Source: Bacillus subtilis (GTDB lineage: Bacteria > Pseudomonadota > Alphaproteobacteria > Rhizobiales > Rhizobiaceae). Taken from it: a stretch of DNA of 64,000 nucleotides. The DNA lies in NCBI GenBank assembly GCA_021733665.1, contig JAHREI010000011.1:1-64000 (forward strand). The letters run 5' to 3'. Of this stretch, positions 55,584 through 64,000 are shown one piece after another (positions within the stretch are counted from its first letter, which is position 1; the number at the start of each line of letters is the position of its first letter). The notes beneath the pieces were generated by a model. That model was not told where the DNA came from, made no database searches, and worked only from the letters and a program-made list of their open reading frames with translations. A program made the translations under genes and the position numbers.

Positions 55584-56429
55584 ATGACCGAAACAATTGT
55601 AAAAACCTGGGCAATAACTGGCGCGAGCAGCGGCATCGGCCTAGCTGTTACACGGCAATTATTAGAGCAAGGTAACAAAGTCATTGCCCTTGTCCGTAGC
55701 CCGCAGAAACTACAATCTCTTAAAAGTCGATATGCCGGTCAGCTCATCATCATGGCGCTTGATTTAAGCCAGACAGAGAGAATTGCTGCCACTATTCAGG
55801 CAGCCTTTAAAACTGTTGGCACGATTGATGTTATTTTGAATGCGGCAGGATACGCATTGGTCGGTGCTGCCGAAGAACTGAGTGAGCCGGATATCACTAC
55901 TCATATTGAAACCAATTTGCTGGCGCCTATTTTTATTACCAAAGCCGCATTGCCATTTTTACGCGCGCAAAAACGCGGTCATATCATGCATATTTCCAGC
56001 GAAGGTGGCCATATTACTTATCCTTCTGCCAGTATTTATCATGCCAGCAAATGGGGTGCGGAAGGTTTTTTTGACGCTTTGGCTAAAGAGGTACAAGCGC
56101 TCAATATCGCTGTCACATTGATTGAACCCGGCCGCATTAAAACCGGCTTTGATGATCACGCACAAGTCACCAATATTGCGATTGAGGATTATCGCAAAAC
56201 AGCAGTAGGCGCTTATTTTCGGCTGCTTGCAATGGGGCGTTTTCCGATGATCGGCGATGTTGAAAAAGTGGCCACGCGGATTATTGAAACAAGCCTGCTG
56301 CCAAAACCTCCTTTAAGGCTGGTGCTTGGCAGTGATAGTTATAAAAACATCACCCGCGAAACTCAAAAACGGTTGGATAGCTTTGTTACGCAGGCAGAAA
56401 CTGCCGCACAAACAGACGCTGAAGAATGA
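55584..56429 (+). CDS. Short-chain dehydrogenase/reductase, acyl operon
   Basis: This 281-residue protein has a Rossmann NAD(P) loop TGASSGIGLAV at residue 12, LNAAGYALVGAAEEL (NNAG-like) and the catalytic YHASK (Tyr-x-x-x-Lys) in SIYHASKWG. The classical Ser is in HISSEGG. It could oxidise the P450-made hydroxyl to a ketone or reduce a keto group; direction is unknown. ATG 55584 lies one base after the P450 stop; a GTG at 55572 is an in-frame alternative. Confidence 0.9.
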   Translation: MTETIVKTWAITGASSGIGLAVTRQLLEQGNKVIALVRSPQKLQSLKSRYAGQLIIMALDLSQTERIAATIQAAFKTVGTIDVILNAAGYALVGAAEELSEPDITTHIETNLLAPIFITKAALPFLRAQKRGHIMHISSEGGHITYPSASIYHASKWGAEGFFDALAKEVQALNIAVTLIEPGRIKTGFDDHAQVTNIAIEDYRKTAVGAYFRLLAMGRFPMIGDVEKVATRIIETSLLPKPPLRLVLGSDSYKNITRETQKRLDSFVTQAETAAQTDAEE

Positions 56430-56437
56430 CGTAAAAC

Positions 56438-58123
56438 ATGAACACTTTGTCTGAAGCTCCATTTTCCGCCATCAAACATGACCAGCGCGTCGCTGATTTT
56501 GACACGATCGCTGCGGCTTTGGATTATGCAGCCCAAGGTGAAAACGGCATTTGTTTTTACAATTCAAAAGGCATTTTACAGCAGGCTCTTTCCTATCGGG
56601 ATTTGCATGAAAACGCACAAAATACCGCCCGCAAACTCAACGGGCTTGGATTAAAGCGTGGAGATCGCGTAGCAATCATCGCCGATACATGTGCAGAGTT
56701 TTTCGTCCTTTTTTATGGTTGCCAATATGCAGGATTGATTGCCTGTCCCCTTCCCTACACGATTTACTTAGGGGGAAAATCTGCCTATGTCGCCCGTATT
56801 GCAGGTCTGCTTAAAGCGGCTGATGCAAAACTCTTATTTCTGCCTAATACTTTAGACGTATTGAAAGAAGAATTCAGCACGACTTCATCTGTCCCCATTT
56901 TGTGCTTTTCCGAACTGGACAACATGCAAGGACATAGTGATGTGCAGGCTCTAGGTGCTGATGAGCAAGCCTATATCCAGTTTTCATCCGGCTCCACCAG
57001 TGAGCCCAAAGGTGTCATGATTTCGCAACGCGCCATCTCGCATAATGCCCGTGCTATTTTGCGTGAATGTATCCGTATCACTCCGGAAGACCGCGCCTTT
57101 TCATGGTTGCCGCTATATCATGATATGGGGCTTGTGGGTTTTTCCATCGCTCCGCTTTTTGCTCAGACAACAGTTGATTATATAACACCGGCAAACTTTG
57201 CCCGCAGGCCACTTTTATGGCTGCAATTAATGGCACAAAATCAATGCAGCATTACTTATGCGCCGGTCTTTGGTTATAAACTTGCCGCTTCCCGTTTTAA
57301 ACGCGAAGAAAACCAGTTTGATCTGTCAAAGATAAAAATCGCTGGCATTGGCGGTGACATGATCCATGCTGATCAATTGGATATTTTTAGCCAAACACTG
57401 GCACCAACCGGCTTTAAACCACAAAGTTTTACACCCAGCTATGGCATGGCAGAATCCACCCTGCTTGTTGCCTATCGTCACGGCATTAAAACTGATCAAA
57501 TCAACAAGGATGCTTTGGAAAAAAATCAGATTGCTGTGCCGGACACCAATCCTGCCACTAGCCTGCATTTGACTTTCTGCGGCAAGTCCTTGCAAGATCA
57601 CACCCTTTTTGTCGGGGATGCAAACGGCACCCCAATAGCACAGCGCCGTATCGGCCATATTTACATTAAGGGGCCAAGCCTGATGTCAGGCTATTGTAAC
57701 GGCGGCTCTTGTCAAAACGGCTTTTTAGACACTGGTGATATGGGCTATTTATGCGAGGACGAGATTGTCATCACCGGCCGTCATAAAGATATGATTGCCA
57801 TCAATGGCCGTAATATCTGGCCGCAGGATATTGAAAATACTGTCAGCAGTCTTGAAGGCTTGAGTAATGCTCGCATTGCCTGTTTTTCGGTAACAGAACA
57901 GGATCAGGAAACCGTTATTATTCTGGTTGAAAGCGCCCTTACCGACCCAAATGCACGTGATGAGCTCATTAACCGTATCAAAGCCGCAGTGAATGCAAGC
58001 GAGGGCGTCTCGACAAAAATTCAACTGATACCGCTCAAAATGCTGGAATATACATCATCGGGCAAGTTGTCCCGTTCCCGTGCGCGCCAATTTTATCTGT
58101 CAAACAAAACTGCAATCAATTAA
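56438..58123 (+). CDS. Fatty-acyl-AMP ligase (FAAL-type adenylating enzyme)
   Basis: This 561-residue ANL-superfamily enzyme has the phosphate loop FSSGSTSEPKGVMISQ, LPLYHDMGLVGF, SYGMAESTLL, LDTGDMGYL, and IAINGRNIWPQDIENT then TSSGKLSRSRA with the catalytic Lys. The FAAL traits are SWLPLYHDMGLVG, PSYGMAE and GRNxxPQDIE. FAALs make acyl-adenylates and load them onto a carrier protein rather than CoA, which fits the ACP four genes upstream. It is last in the operon and starts 8 bases after the SDR. Confidence 0.93.
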   Translation: MNTLSEAPFSAIKHDQRVADFDTIAAALDYAAQGENGICFYNSKGILQQALSYRDLHENAQNTARKLNGLGLKRGDRVAIIADTCAEFFVLFYGCQYAGLIACPLPYTIYLGGKSAYVARIAGLLKAADAKLLFLPNTLDVLKEEFSTTSSVPILCFSELDNMQGHSDVQALGADEQAYIQFSSGSTSEPKGVMISQRAISHNARAILRECIRITPEDRAFSWLPLYHDMGLVGFSIAPLFAQTTVDYITPANFARRPLLWLQLMAQNQCSITYAPVFGYKLAASRFKREENQFDLSKIKIAGIGGDMIHADQLDIFSQTLAPTGFKPQSFTPSYGMAESTLLVAYRHGIKTDQINKDALEKNQIAVPDTNPATSLHLTFCGKSLQDHTLFVGDANGTPIAQRRIGHIYIKGPSLMSGYCNGGSCQNGFLDTGDMGYLCEDEIVITGRHKDMIAINGRNIWPQDIENTVSSLEGLSNARIACFSVTEQDQETVIILVESALTDPNARDELINRIKAAVNASEGVSTKIQLIPLKMLEYTSSGKLSRSRARQFYLSNKTAIN

Positions 58124-58813
58124 AATCATCTGCCTTGGACTTCTACACTGAACAGACAATTTCAAGGTGCCGCTTTTAAACGCCTTATGTTTGTAGATAT
58201 ATTCCCATGAAACTCATAAGCACCTTATTTGCACCAGCGTTTTCAACGTAAAGTCGTTTTAACCGCAGGAAAGGCAATACTTTGATATAGGTCTTTTAGA
58301 AATACAGATAAGCATAACCGCTGGTAACGTGCATGATACAATAAGTGTCTTATGAGATATAAACCCGCCTCGCTTTCACGAGAACTCAGCAGAGCACTGT
58401 GGAGAAACTTATGGAAATCTGTTCTCTTTACTCAATCGTTTCGGCGTCTAGATAACATCACTCTAAGCCCCGTCGTCAAACCTAACATCCGCTTTAATTA
58501 TGGAGACTAAAATCAGACAAGAAGGAAATCAGCCCAGACGAACCAGCGACTGCATTGGGGAGATTTTCAATCTGGAAGAACGACTGCACGATTATCATAG
58601 GTGGTCTACAAAGACTGTGCGTCAGACAAGCATCGGTATATATCATGATGACATGCACGTTTTGCAAATAGCCCTGTGTCTTTCGAGCGGGGCTATTTAA
58701 AAATCTTATGTAGCTCTCTTTTTGAGACTTGATTGCGGGTGTACGCCACCACCGATACAGACACTCACTCAAAATTATAATTTGATAGGCTCTCTCGATC
58801 ACATATAATTCCG
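58124..58813. other. 690-base gap between convergent operons
   Basis: Only short, unconvincing frames are present (for example 58500-58700 plus). The main structure is the hairpin at 58666-58698. No RNA gene is recognised. It lies between the FAAL gene and the ATPase of the siderophore importer. Confidence 0.45.
58666..58698. terminator. Hairpin between convergent operons
   Basis: AAATAGCCC (58666-58674) pairs with GGGCTATTT (58690-58698) and is followed by AAAAATC on plus and preceded by GCAAA. It could stop transcripts from either side. Confidence 0.5.
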
Positions 58814-59605
58814 CTACCTCGGCACGATCATCGGGGTATTTGTGATCGGATCTTCGATAATGAGTGACTTGAGGTTGAAGACCATCTGAATGAGATCTTC
58901 GCTGATGATGGTCGAAGGCAAGCCTTCCGCTATAATTGCTCCGTCTTTCATCGCGATCAGATGCGAGGCATATCGACAAGCCTGATTAAGGTCATGCAGC
59001 ACAGCAACAATGGTACGCCCTGCTGTGTTCAGGGCTTTAAGTAGCTCCATCAACTCAATCTGATGAGAGATATCAAGGAACGTGGTTGGCTCATCCAAAA
59101 GCAAGAGCGGCGTTTCTTGCGCCAGCACCATAGCAATCCACACACGCTGGCGTTGACCACCGGAAAGCTCATCAACCAGTCTATCGGAAAGTGCACTAAT
59201 ATTGGTTGCCTGCATAGCAGTTTGCACGGCTTGCTCATCCGCGACTGTCCATTGCCGGAAAAAGCTTTGATGCGGATAGCGCCCCCGCGCCACAAGATCA
59301 AAAACCGTAATTCCCTCCGGCGCCAGCGCCGATTGCGGCAGTAGCCCCAGTCGACGCGCTGTTTCTTTAGCCGAAAATGTGTGAATGTCACGCCCGTCAA
59401 GCAAGACCTGACCATTTTTGGGCATCAGCAATCTGGATAAAGCCCGCAGTAATGTGGATTTACCACAGGCATTATGCCCGACAATCACAGTGAATGAACC
59501 ATCAGGGATGTTCACCGACAGATTGTCGATAATTGTGCGGCCATCATAACCAAGGGTCAGCTGATCAGCTGTTAGCCGATATTGTATTTTGGACGAATGG
59601 CTCAT
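58814..59605 (-). CDS. Siderophore ABC transporter ATPase (FepC-like)
   Basis: This 263-residue ATPase has Walker A VGHNACGKST, the signature LSGGQRQRVWIAMVL, Walker B LLLLDEPTTFLD and HDLNQACRYAS; the last two are typical of the iron-siderophore/B12 class. ATG 59605 (MSHSSKIQY) overlaps the upstream permease stop by ATGA, so the longer upstream frame (to 59710) is not used. It powers uptake through the two permeases. Confidence 0.92.
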   Translation of the reverse strand: MSHSSKIQYRLTADQLTLGYDGRTIIDNLSVNIPDGSFTVIVGHNACGKSTLLRALSRLLMPKNGQVLLDGRDIHTFSAKETARRLGLLPQSALAPEGITVFDLVARGRYPHQSFFRQWTVADEQAVQTAMQATNISALSDRLVDELSGGQRQRVWIAMVLAQETPLLLLDEPTTFLDISHQIELMELLKALNTAGRTIVAVLHDLNQACRYASHLIAMKDGAIIAEGLPSTIISEDLIQMVFNLKSLIIEDPITNTPMIVPR

Positions 59606-60654
59606 TTGCGCCCTTCCCTGACCAGTAACCAGATAAAATAAATCCCGCCGATACTCACCGTCATAATGCCGACTGGTAGCTGGGTGGTAAAAGCATGTTG
59701 CGCTGCCCAATCCGCACTGAGCAGCAGCAGACTGCCTGTTAAAGCAGAGGGTAGCAGCGCCACACCGGCAGACCGCGTGAGACGACGCGCGATCTGCGGT
59801 GCTGCAAGCGCAATAAAAGCAATCGGCCCTGCGGCAGCTGTAACGATTGCCGTGAGTATTACACCTAGTATCATCAAGCCTAAGCGCGTGGCACCGGTAT
59901 TGATACCGGAAGCCCGGGCACTGTCATCACCAAGTTCCAGCTGCTTCATTGGGCGGCTGCTCAGATATAAGAATGGCACTAAAGCCAGCATGATGATGGC
60001 AACAGGGAGTAACTGCTCAAAGCCCAAACCATTGAGCGAACCTGCTCCCCAAACCGCTGCCGCCATGGCAACATTGAGATCGGCCGCTTTGATCATCCAG
60101 CTATTGAACGCGGAAAGCATCGCAGAGATACCAATGCCGGTGATAATCAACCGGAAACCAGCCAAATGGTTGCGCATCGATAACAGATAAACCACACAGG
60201 CCGTGATAATACCGCCGATCAACGCACCAAGCGCGATTTGATAATAGCCGCCCGATAAAAGCAGGATAACAACCAATGCGCCGGTATAAGAACCGGCAGC
60301 AAAACCGATAATATCCGGGCTACCCAAAGGGTTACGTGTCAGTGACTGGAAGATAGCACCACTCATGCCCAAAGCACTGCCAAGCAGTAGGCTGAGCAGA
60401 ATACGCGGCAAACGCCATTCCACCACAATCATCTGCACCATCTCTTCGCCTTGTCCTTGCAGGCTAAGCAAAAGATCTGGTATCGCCACCGGATAGGTTC
60501 CGCTTATCAGCGACAAAAGTGCCAGCAACAACAGGCCCAAGCAGACAACCACCATCACGAACAGGCTGCGCTTATGAAGCCGCCATGACAGCGCTCCGTT
60601 GAACAAGCGCAGAGCTAGAGTTGGCTGCGGCTTTATTCTGACCTTCGCACTCAT
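59602..60654 (-). CDS. Siderophore ABC transporter permease (FepG-like)
   Basis: This 350-residue FecCD-family permease has multiple helices and the family blocks RLPRILLSLLLGSALGMSGA and FQSLTRNPLGSPDIIGFAAG, then TAAAGPIAFIALAAPQIARR. It pairs with the upstream permease. It overlaps both neighbours by 4 bases, so expression is coupled. Confidence 0.92.
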   Translation of the reverse strand: MSAKVRIKPQPTLALRLFNGALSWRLHKRSLFVMVVVCLGLLLLALLSLISGTYPVAIPDLLLSLQGQGEEMVQMIVVEWRLPRILLSLLLGSALGMSGAIFQSLTRNPLGSPDIIGFAAGSYTGALVVILLLSGGYYQIALGALIGGIITACVVYLLSMRNHLAGFRLIITGIGISAMLSAFNSWMIKAADLNVAMAAAVWGAGSLNGLGFEQLLPVAIIMLALVPFLYLSSRPMKQLELGDDSARASGINTGATRLGLMILGVILTAIVTAAAGPIAFIALAAPQIARRLTRSAGVALLPSALTGSLLLLSADWAAQHAFTTQLPVGIMTVSIGGIYFIWLLVREGRK

Positions 60655-61712
60655 AACCCGCTCACTTGTCTGCGCTGCGCCAATATGATCAGCACGGGCG
60701 CACCGATAAAGGCCGTGACAATGCCTGCCTCCAATTCACCGGGAAACAGCACCAGTCTTCCGGCAATATCAGCGCTAAGTAATAAGAGGGGGGCAAAGAT
60801 CATAGTGAAGCCGATAATCCGGCGCTGATCAGGCCCAGTAAACCACCGCACCATATGCGGCACCATCAGACCGATAAAACCAATTGGCCCGCAGGCGGCA
60901 GTGCCCGCCCCTGCCAGCAAAGTGACAGCCAGCACCACCAAAAGCCGCGTACGCAAAATATGCGTGCCCAGCGAACGCGCCAGATCATCACCCAGCGCCA
61001 CCGCATTCAGCGAAGGAGCAAGCAAACAGGCAATCAACAGCCCTGTCAGAATGAAAGGCAAAACACTCACCAGCACATGCATATTACGCCCTGCAACCGA
61101 GCCGATGCTCCACATGCGCAACGCATCAAAGGTTTGCGGATTAAGCAAGGCAAGCGCCGAGCCAATACCACCAAGCACAGCAGATAAGGCCACACCGGCC
61201 AGCACCAGACGCACCGGCGTTGCGCCACCTGCCCCTGATGAAGCCCCCAGCAGATAAACGATGCCTGTCACCACAATGGCACCGGAAAAAGCCGCCCAGA
61301 TATAGGTATCAATGGATTGCCAACCGAGCAAACCGACTGCAAGAGTGACAAAGAAGCCTGCCCCTGCATTGACGCCCAATATACCCGGATCAGCGAGCGG
61401 ATTGCGCGTTGCAGCCTGAATGAGCGCACCTGAAACACCAAAGGCAGCACCGCACAAAACAGCCAGCAATGTACGCGGCAACCGATAATCTAACAAAATG
61501 ATCTGCTCGGTTGTGTTGCGTGCCTCACCTGTCAAAGCTTGCCACAGATGAAGCAGCGTCAGCATCCGTGCGCCGACCAGCAGGCTCACCACAAACATAA
61601 TCACCAATAACAGCAAGCCCGAAACCAGAAAAAGCAGAGAGGGTTTTGATCCCCTCTCCGCTATTTGATTCCTCTGCGCTATGACATCTGGCACTGATCT
61701 GTCAGGCAACAT
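60651..61712 (-). CDS. Siderophore ABC transporter permease (FepD-like)
   Basis: This 353-residue FecCD permease has DYRLPRTLLAVLCGAAFGVS and IQAATRNPLADPGILGVNAG, then the CGPIGFIGLMVPHMVR block near the C-terminus. It is the first permease of the operon and overlaps the SIP gene by one base. Confidence 0.92.
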   Translation of the reverse strand: MLPDRSVPDVIAQRNQIAERGSKPSLLFLVSGLLLLVIMFVVSLLVGARMLTLLHLWQALTGEARNTTEQIILLDYRLPRTLLAVLCGAAFGVSGALIQAATRNPLADPGILGVNAGAGFFVTLAVGLLGWQSIDTYIWAAFSGAIVVTGIVYLLGASSGAGGATPVRLVLAGVALSAVLGGIGSALALLNPQTFDALRMWSIGSVAGRNMHVLVSVLPFILTGLLIACLLAPSLNAVALGDDLARSLGTHILRTRLLVVLAVTLLAGAGTAACGPIGFIGLMVPHMVRWFTGPDQRRIIGFTMIFAPLLLLSADIAGRLVLFPGELEAGIVTAFIGAPVLIILAQRRQVSGL

Positions 61713-62590
61713 CAGACACGCGCCTGTCCTTCAATCCAATAGCCGATTGCATCAATGCGCTTTTTATCAAAGCCCAACACATCGCGGAAATGCTTGCGGC
61801 AGGCAGACGCTGCCCGTGCTTCCCCTGCAATATAAATGTAACCCGAGCCTTCAGGCAATTCTTTGATCTCTCCGGCAATACGGGGCAGCTCGGTATAGCC
61901 TTCACGATCATCACGCAAACCATGACAGACATGCCAGACAGTGCTCACATCAGCTTGCGTTACGATTTCTTGTTTATCTGCCTCACACGGCACTTCCACA
62001 TGCACAATCGCCTTAAAGCCTGTTGGTAATTCCTCCAGAACGCGACCGACAGCAGGCAGACCTGTGATGTCGGTAAGCATCAATATCCATTGACTGCCTT
62101 TAGGCACCCATAGACGGCCTTCCGGGTTGCAGATGCCTACCACATCGCCCACTTGAGCGCCCAATGCCCATGACGCGGCTACACCACCTTCATGCACCAC
62201 AACATCAATCACCATCTCATGGCTCGCAGCATCCCAGCGACGCACCGTATACGGACGGTTAGGACAATGCTTTGAGCCGTCCGGACGCCCCCATTCGCCG
62301 TCTTCCATCTTAACCGGCAAAGTCACCGGCGTATCCGCATCAGGACGAAGCGCAAGACGCACCCATTCATCCGCGTGGCCACTCGGAATTAACCGCTCGC
62401 CGCCGGCAATTTTCAGCACGACACGGATAAGCGATGGTGACAGGCGCTCAACCGACATTGCTTCGCCTAAAAAATAGTCCTCAACATAGGGTTCATGATC
62501 ATGTCCATCATCATGGGAATGATCGTGCTCGTGATCATGTGCCTCATGCGTGTCATCATGTTCGTGCTGGTGGTGGTCATCATGCATCAT
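61712..62590 (-). CDS. Siderophore-interacting flavoprotein with His-rich N-terminus
   Basis: This 292-residue protein matches the SIP/ViuB family of FAD-linked ferric-siderophore reductases: RPYTVRRWDAASHEMVIDVV is the FAD-binding RPYTxR motif, VHEGGVAASWALGAQVGD follows, and the C-terminal YIAGEARAASACRKHFRD block holds the NAD(P)H-side motif. It reduces and frees iron after import. The odd part is residues 3-32, which hold 13 His among Asp/Glu and would bind divalent metal. Normal family members lack it. It overlaps both neighbours. Confidence 0.9.
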   Translation of the reverse strand: MMHDDHHQHEHDDTHEAHDHEHDHSHDDGHDHEPYVEDYFLGEAMSVERLSPSLIRVVLKIAGGERLIPSGHADEWVRLALRPDADTPVTLPVKMEDGEWGRPDGSKHCPNRPYTVRRWDAASHEMVIDVVVHEGGVAASWALGAQVGDVVGICNPEGRLWVPKGSQWILMLTDITGLPAVGRVLEELPTGFKAIVHVEVPCEADKQEIVTQADVSTVWHVCHGLRDDREGYTELPRIAGEIKELPEGSGYIYIAGEARAASACRKHFRDVLGFDKKRIDAIGYWIEGQARV

Positions 62591-63618
62591 TTAATCTCCG
62601 CCGCTCTCGCCGCTTCTGCCAGTCGTGGTACAAATTGAGGAAAACCGTAAGGAATGGAAAGGACACTCAAAGCGGAGGTTGACCAGACCGATACCGGATC
62701 ATCCAGCGCCACATAAGAACCGCGTTTAACTGCCTCCAATCTCTGAAACAGCGGTTGCGCTTCAGCTGCTGCCCGCGCCCCATCGCCATACCACATGATC
62801 AGAATATCAGCGTCTAAAGTACCAATCTCTTCGAGGCTCACACTCACTGAGGTCTCTTCAGGATTTTTATGTGCCAATGCTTTAACTGTTGCAGAGGGTT
62901 GAAGTCCCAACTCACTTAAAGCCTGCACGCGCGGATCCTTCGGCAAATAAACGACAACACTATTACCGCCTGCAAAATATGTACCGAAGACAAATGTTTT
63001 CCCCTTCAGCTCCGGTGATTGAGCGCCGAGCTTATTCAGAAAAATATTTGTATCTGTAATCCGTTGTTTTGCTTCTGCTTTTTGTCCTAAAGCTTCGCCG
63101 GTAATTTCAGTTTGTTCGCGCCAGTCTGCCCCCCACGGAGCAGAACGATATACAATTGTCGGTGCAATGGCGGACAGACGCTTATAAGCAATCTGATCAA
63201 TTCCCGAATACACACCCAAAATCAGATCCGGACGAAGTGCAGCTATTGCCTCAAAATTAAGATCGCCGCTCAAAAGAACAGGCTTTTCTCCTGAAAGTTT
63301 CGCTTCATTCCAAGGGAAAATACCACTTGGGAATGAGCCATAACGGGTCATCGCTACAGGCTTTTTACCAAATGCCAAAACGGCATCCTCCCCGCTCCAG
63401 CCAAGCGTAACAATACGTTCCGGTTCGCGAGGAAGAGCGGTTGTGCCAAGCATATGCGGTACATTTAACGGATATGCATCAGAGGCAGCGAATGAATGTT
63501 GAGCGCCGCCAAACATGAACTGTAACAGCACCACCGCAGCATAAAGAAACAACGAACCCTTATGCGTAAATCTTAATTTTTGCACTGAATTTACCCCGAT
63601 ATATCCAACAGGCGGCAT
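62587..63618 (-). CDS. Siderophore periplasmic binding protein (FepB-like)
   Basis: This 343-residue protein has a basic, hydrophobic leader, cleavage near AQHSFA-ASDAYP, and the type III binding-protein (Peripla_BP_2) pattern: PERIVTLGWSGEDAVLAFG, LRPDLILGVYSGIDQ near residue 130, and LDADILIMWYGDG near residue 275. It delivers a ferric siderophore to the permeases. ATG 63618 shares a base with the TonB receptor's TGA (TGATG). A GTG inside (GTGCAAAAATTAAG) preceded by GGGG is an alternative start. Confidence 0.9.
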   Translation of the reverse strand: MPPVGYIGVNSVQKLRFTHKGSLFLYAAVVLLQFMFGGAQHSFAASDAYPLNVPHMLGTTALPREPERIVTLGWSGEDAVLAFGKKPVAMTRYGSFPSGIFPWNEAKLSGEKPVLLSGDLNFEAIAALRPDLILGVYSGIDQIAYKRLSAIAPTIVYRSAPWGADWREQTEITGEALGQKAEAKQRITDTNIFLNKLGAQSPELKGKTFVFGTYFAGGNSVVVYLPKDPRVQALSELGLQPSATVKALAHKNPEETSVSVSLEEIGTLDADILIMWYGDGARAAAEAQPLFQRLEAVKRGSYVALDDPVSVWSTSALSVLSIPYGFPQFVPRLAEAARAAEIK

Positions 63619-64000
63619 CAAAACTTGTAAGTTCCTGACAGCATAAAGCTTCTCGGAGCGCCGAGCAGATTGGCATTATCGGTATATCCCACGCTCTTAT
63701 AATAATGCTTATCAAACACATTATAGATGTTGAGCCGGAAATCAGTGTTTTCACTTGGACTAAAACCAGCCATCAAATCGACGACGCCATATGCGTTCTG
63801 TTTTGCATTGGTATAACCGATCACAGTGCCCTCAGTAGCGCTCTGAACTCTTGCAGAAGCACCGACCCGCCACTTGTTATACTGATCAGGCAGAGTGTAA
63901 ACCGTAGAGAGCGTCAGCATATGCTGCGGCTTATCCCGTCCGTAACGATCACCGGCTTTACCACCGGTTGAATCCTCGACATATTTCGCCTCAACATAGG
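63618..64000 (-). CDS. TonB-dependent siderophore receptor, C-terminal part only
   Basis: About 127 codons are visible and the gene continues past the right edge. The frame reads YVEAKYVEDSTGGKAGDRYG, HMLTLSTVYTLPDQYNKWRV, GYTNAKQNAYGVVDLMAGF, and NIYNVFDKHYYKSVGYTDNA, ending SFMLSGTYKF with a terminal Phe. These are the last strands of a TonB-dependent outer-membrane receptor barrel of the ferric-siderophore class. It is the first gene of the uptake operon in view. Confidence 0.9.
   Translation of the reverse strand, partial: YVEAKYVEDSTGGKAGDRYGRDKPQHMLTLSTVYTLPDQYNKWRVGASARVQSATEGTVIGYTNAKQNAYGVVDLMAGFSPSENTDFRLNIYNVFDKHYYKSVGYTDNANLLGAPRSFMLSGTYKF

Noticed and set aside
58494-58979. 161-codon minus-strand frame
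   Set aside because: Overlaps the FepC-like gene end in another frame and contains no motif.
1-64000. tRNA, rRNA and CRISPR search by eye
   Set aside because: No cloverleaf, rRNA block or regular direct-repeat array with unique spacers was found; a tRNAscan or Infernal run would be decisive.

Overview
The window reads as one contiguous piece of a chromosome or large replicon from a Gram-negative alphaproteobacterium. Dpp-type transporter genes, a DUF5333 protein, an RcnB-like protein, an MgtC protein and HyuA/HyuB are styled as in Hyphomicrobiales, and the moderate GC would suit a lower-GC member of the Brucellaceae. That placement is inference from protein style, not a measured result. No rRNA, tRNA or CRISPR array was seen.

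Layout. (1) 1-14 kb is a surface-adhesion region: the N-terminal part of a large autotransporter with ~267-bp passenger repeats (runs off the left edge), then a chaperone-usher fimbrial operon of the spore-coat-U type (three tandem, mosaic pilins, chaperone, usher, two-domain tip protein), then a second autotransporter. (2) 14-25 kb holds small housekeeping and stress genes (GFA-family, DUF5333, MgtC, lipocalin, RcnB-like, cold shock, GST, glycosyltransferase, GNAT, DUF2165), several microproteins and a candidate small RNA. (3) 24.8-34.6 kb is a peptide/amide scavenging locus: deaminase, IclR regulator, N-formylglutamate amidohydrolase and a complete Dpp-type ABC importer, with a divergent M28 peptidase sharing a palindromic intergenic site. 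(4) 35.7-37.1 kb is a gene-poor stretch with decayed coding remnants. (5) 37-47 kb is a hydantoin-type catabolic cluster (HyuB, HyuA, outer-membrane channel, Asp/Glu/hydantoin racemase) under a large MalT-like LuxR regulator, next to a tandem avidin-like protein; the racemase operon and the avidin-like gene carry related dyad sites upstream. (6) 46.8-49.1 kb is a mobile scar: a regulator fragment, an IS6-family transposase fragment, a complete IS3-family element and a CatB-type acetyltransferase. (7) 49.2-52.4 kb is a third autotransporter. (8) 52.7-58.1 kb is a tight six-gene operon (SapC-like, GNAT, acyl carrier protein, cytochrome P450, SDR, fatty-acyl-AMP ligase) that looks like an acyl-carrier-bound lipid biosynthetic system and is the best candidate for something undescribed. 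(9) 58.8-64 kb is a siderophore uptake operon (TonB receptor, binding protein, siderophore-interacting flavoprotein with a His-rich leader, two permeases, ATPase) running off the right edge.

How the parts fit: fimbriae and three autotransporters give a strong adhesion theme. The Dpp, hydantoin and M28 loci are scavenging systems, each with its own regulator or operator. The FAAL/ACP/P450 operon converges on the siderophore importer, but the sequence alone does not show whether its product is a siderophore, a signal or a surface lipid.
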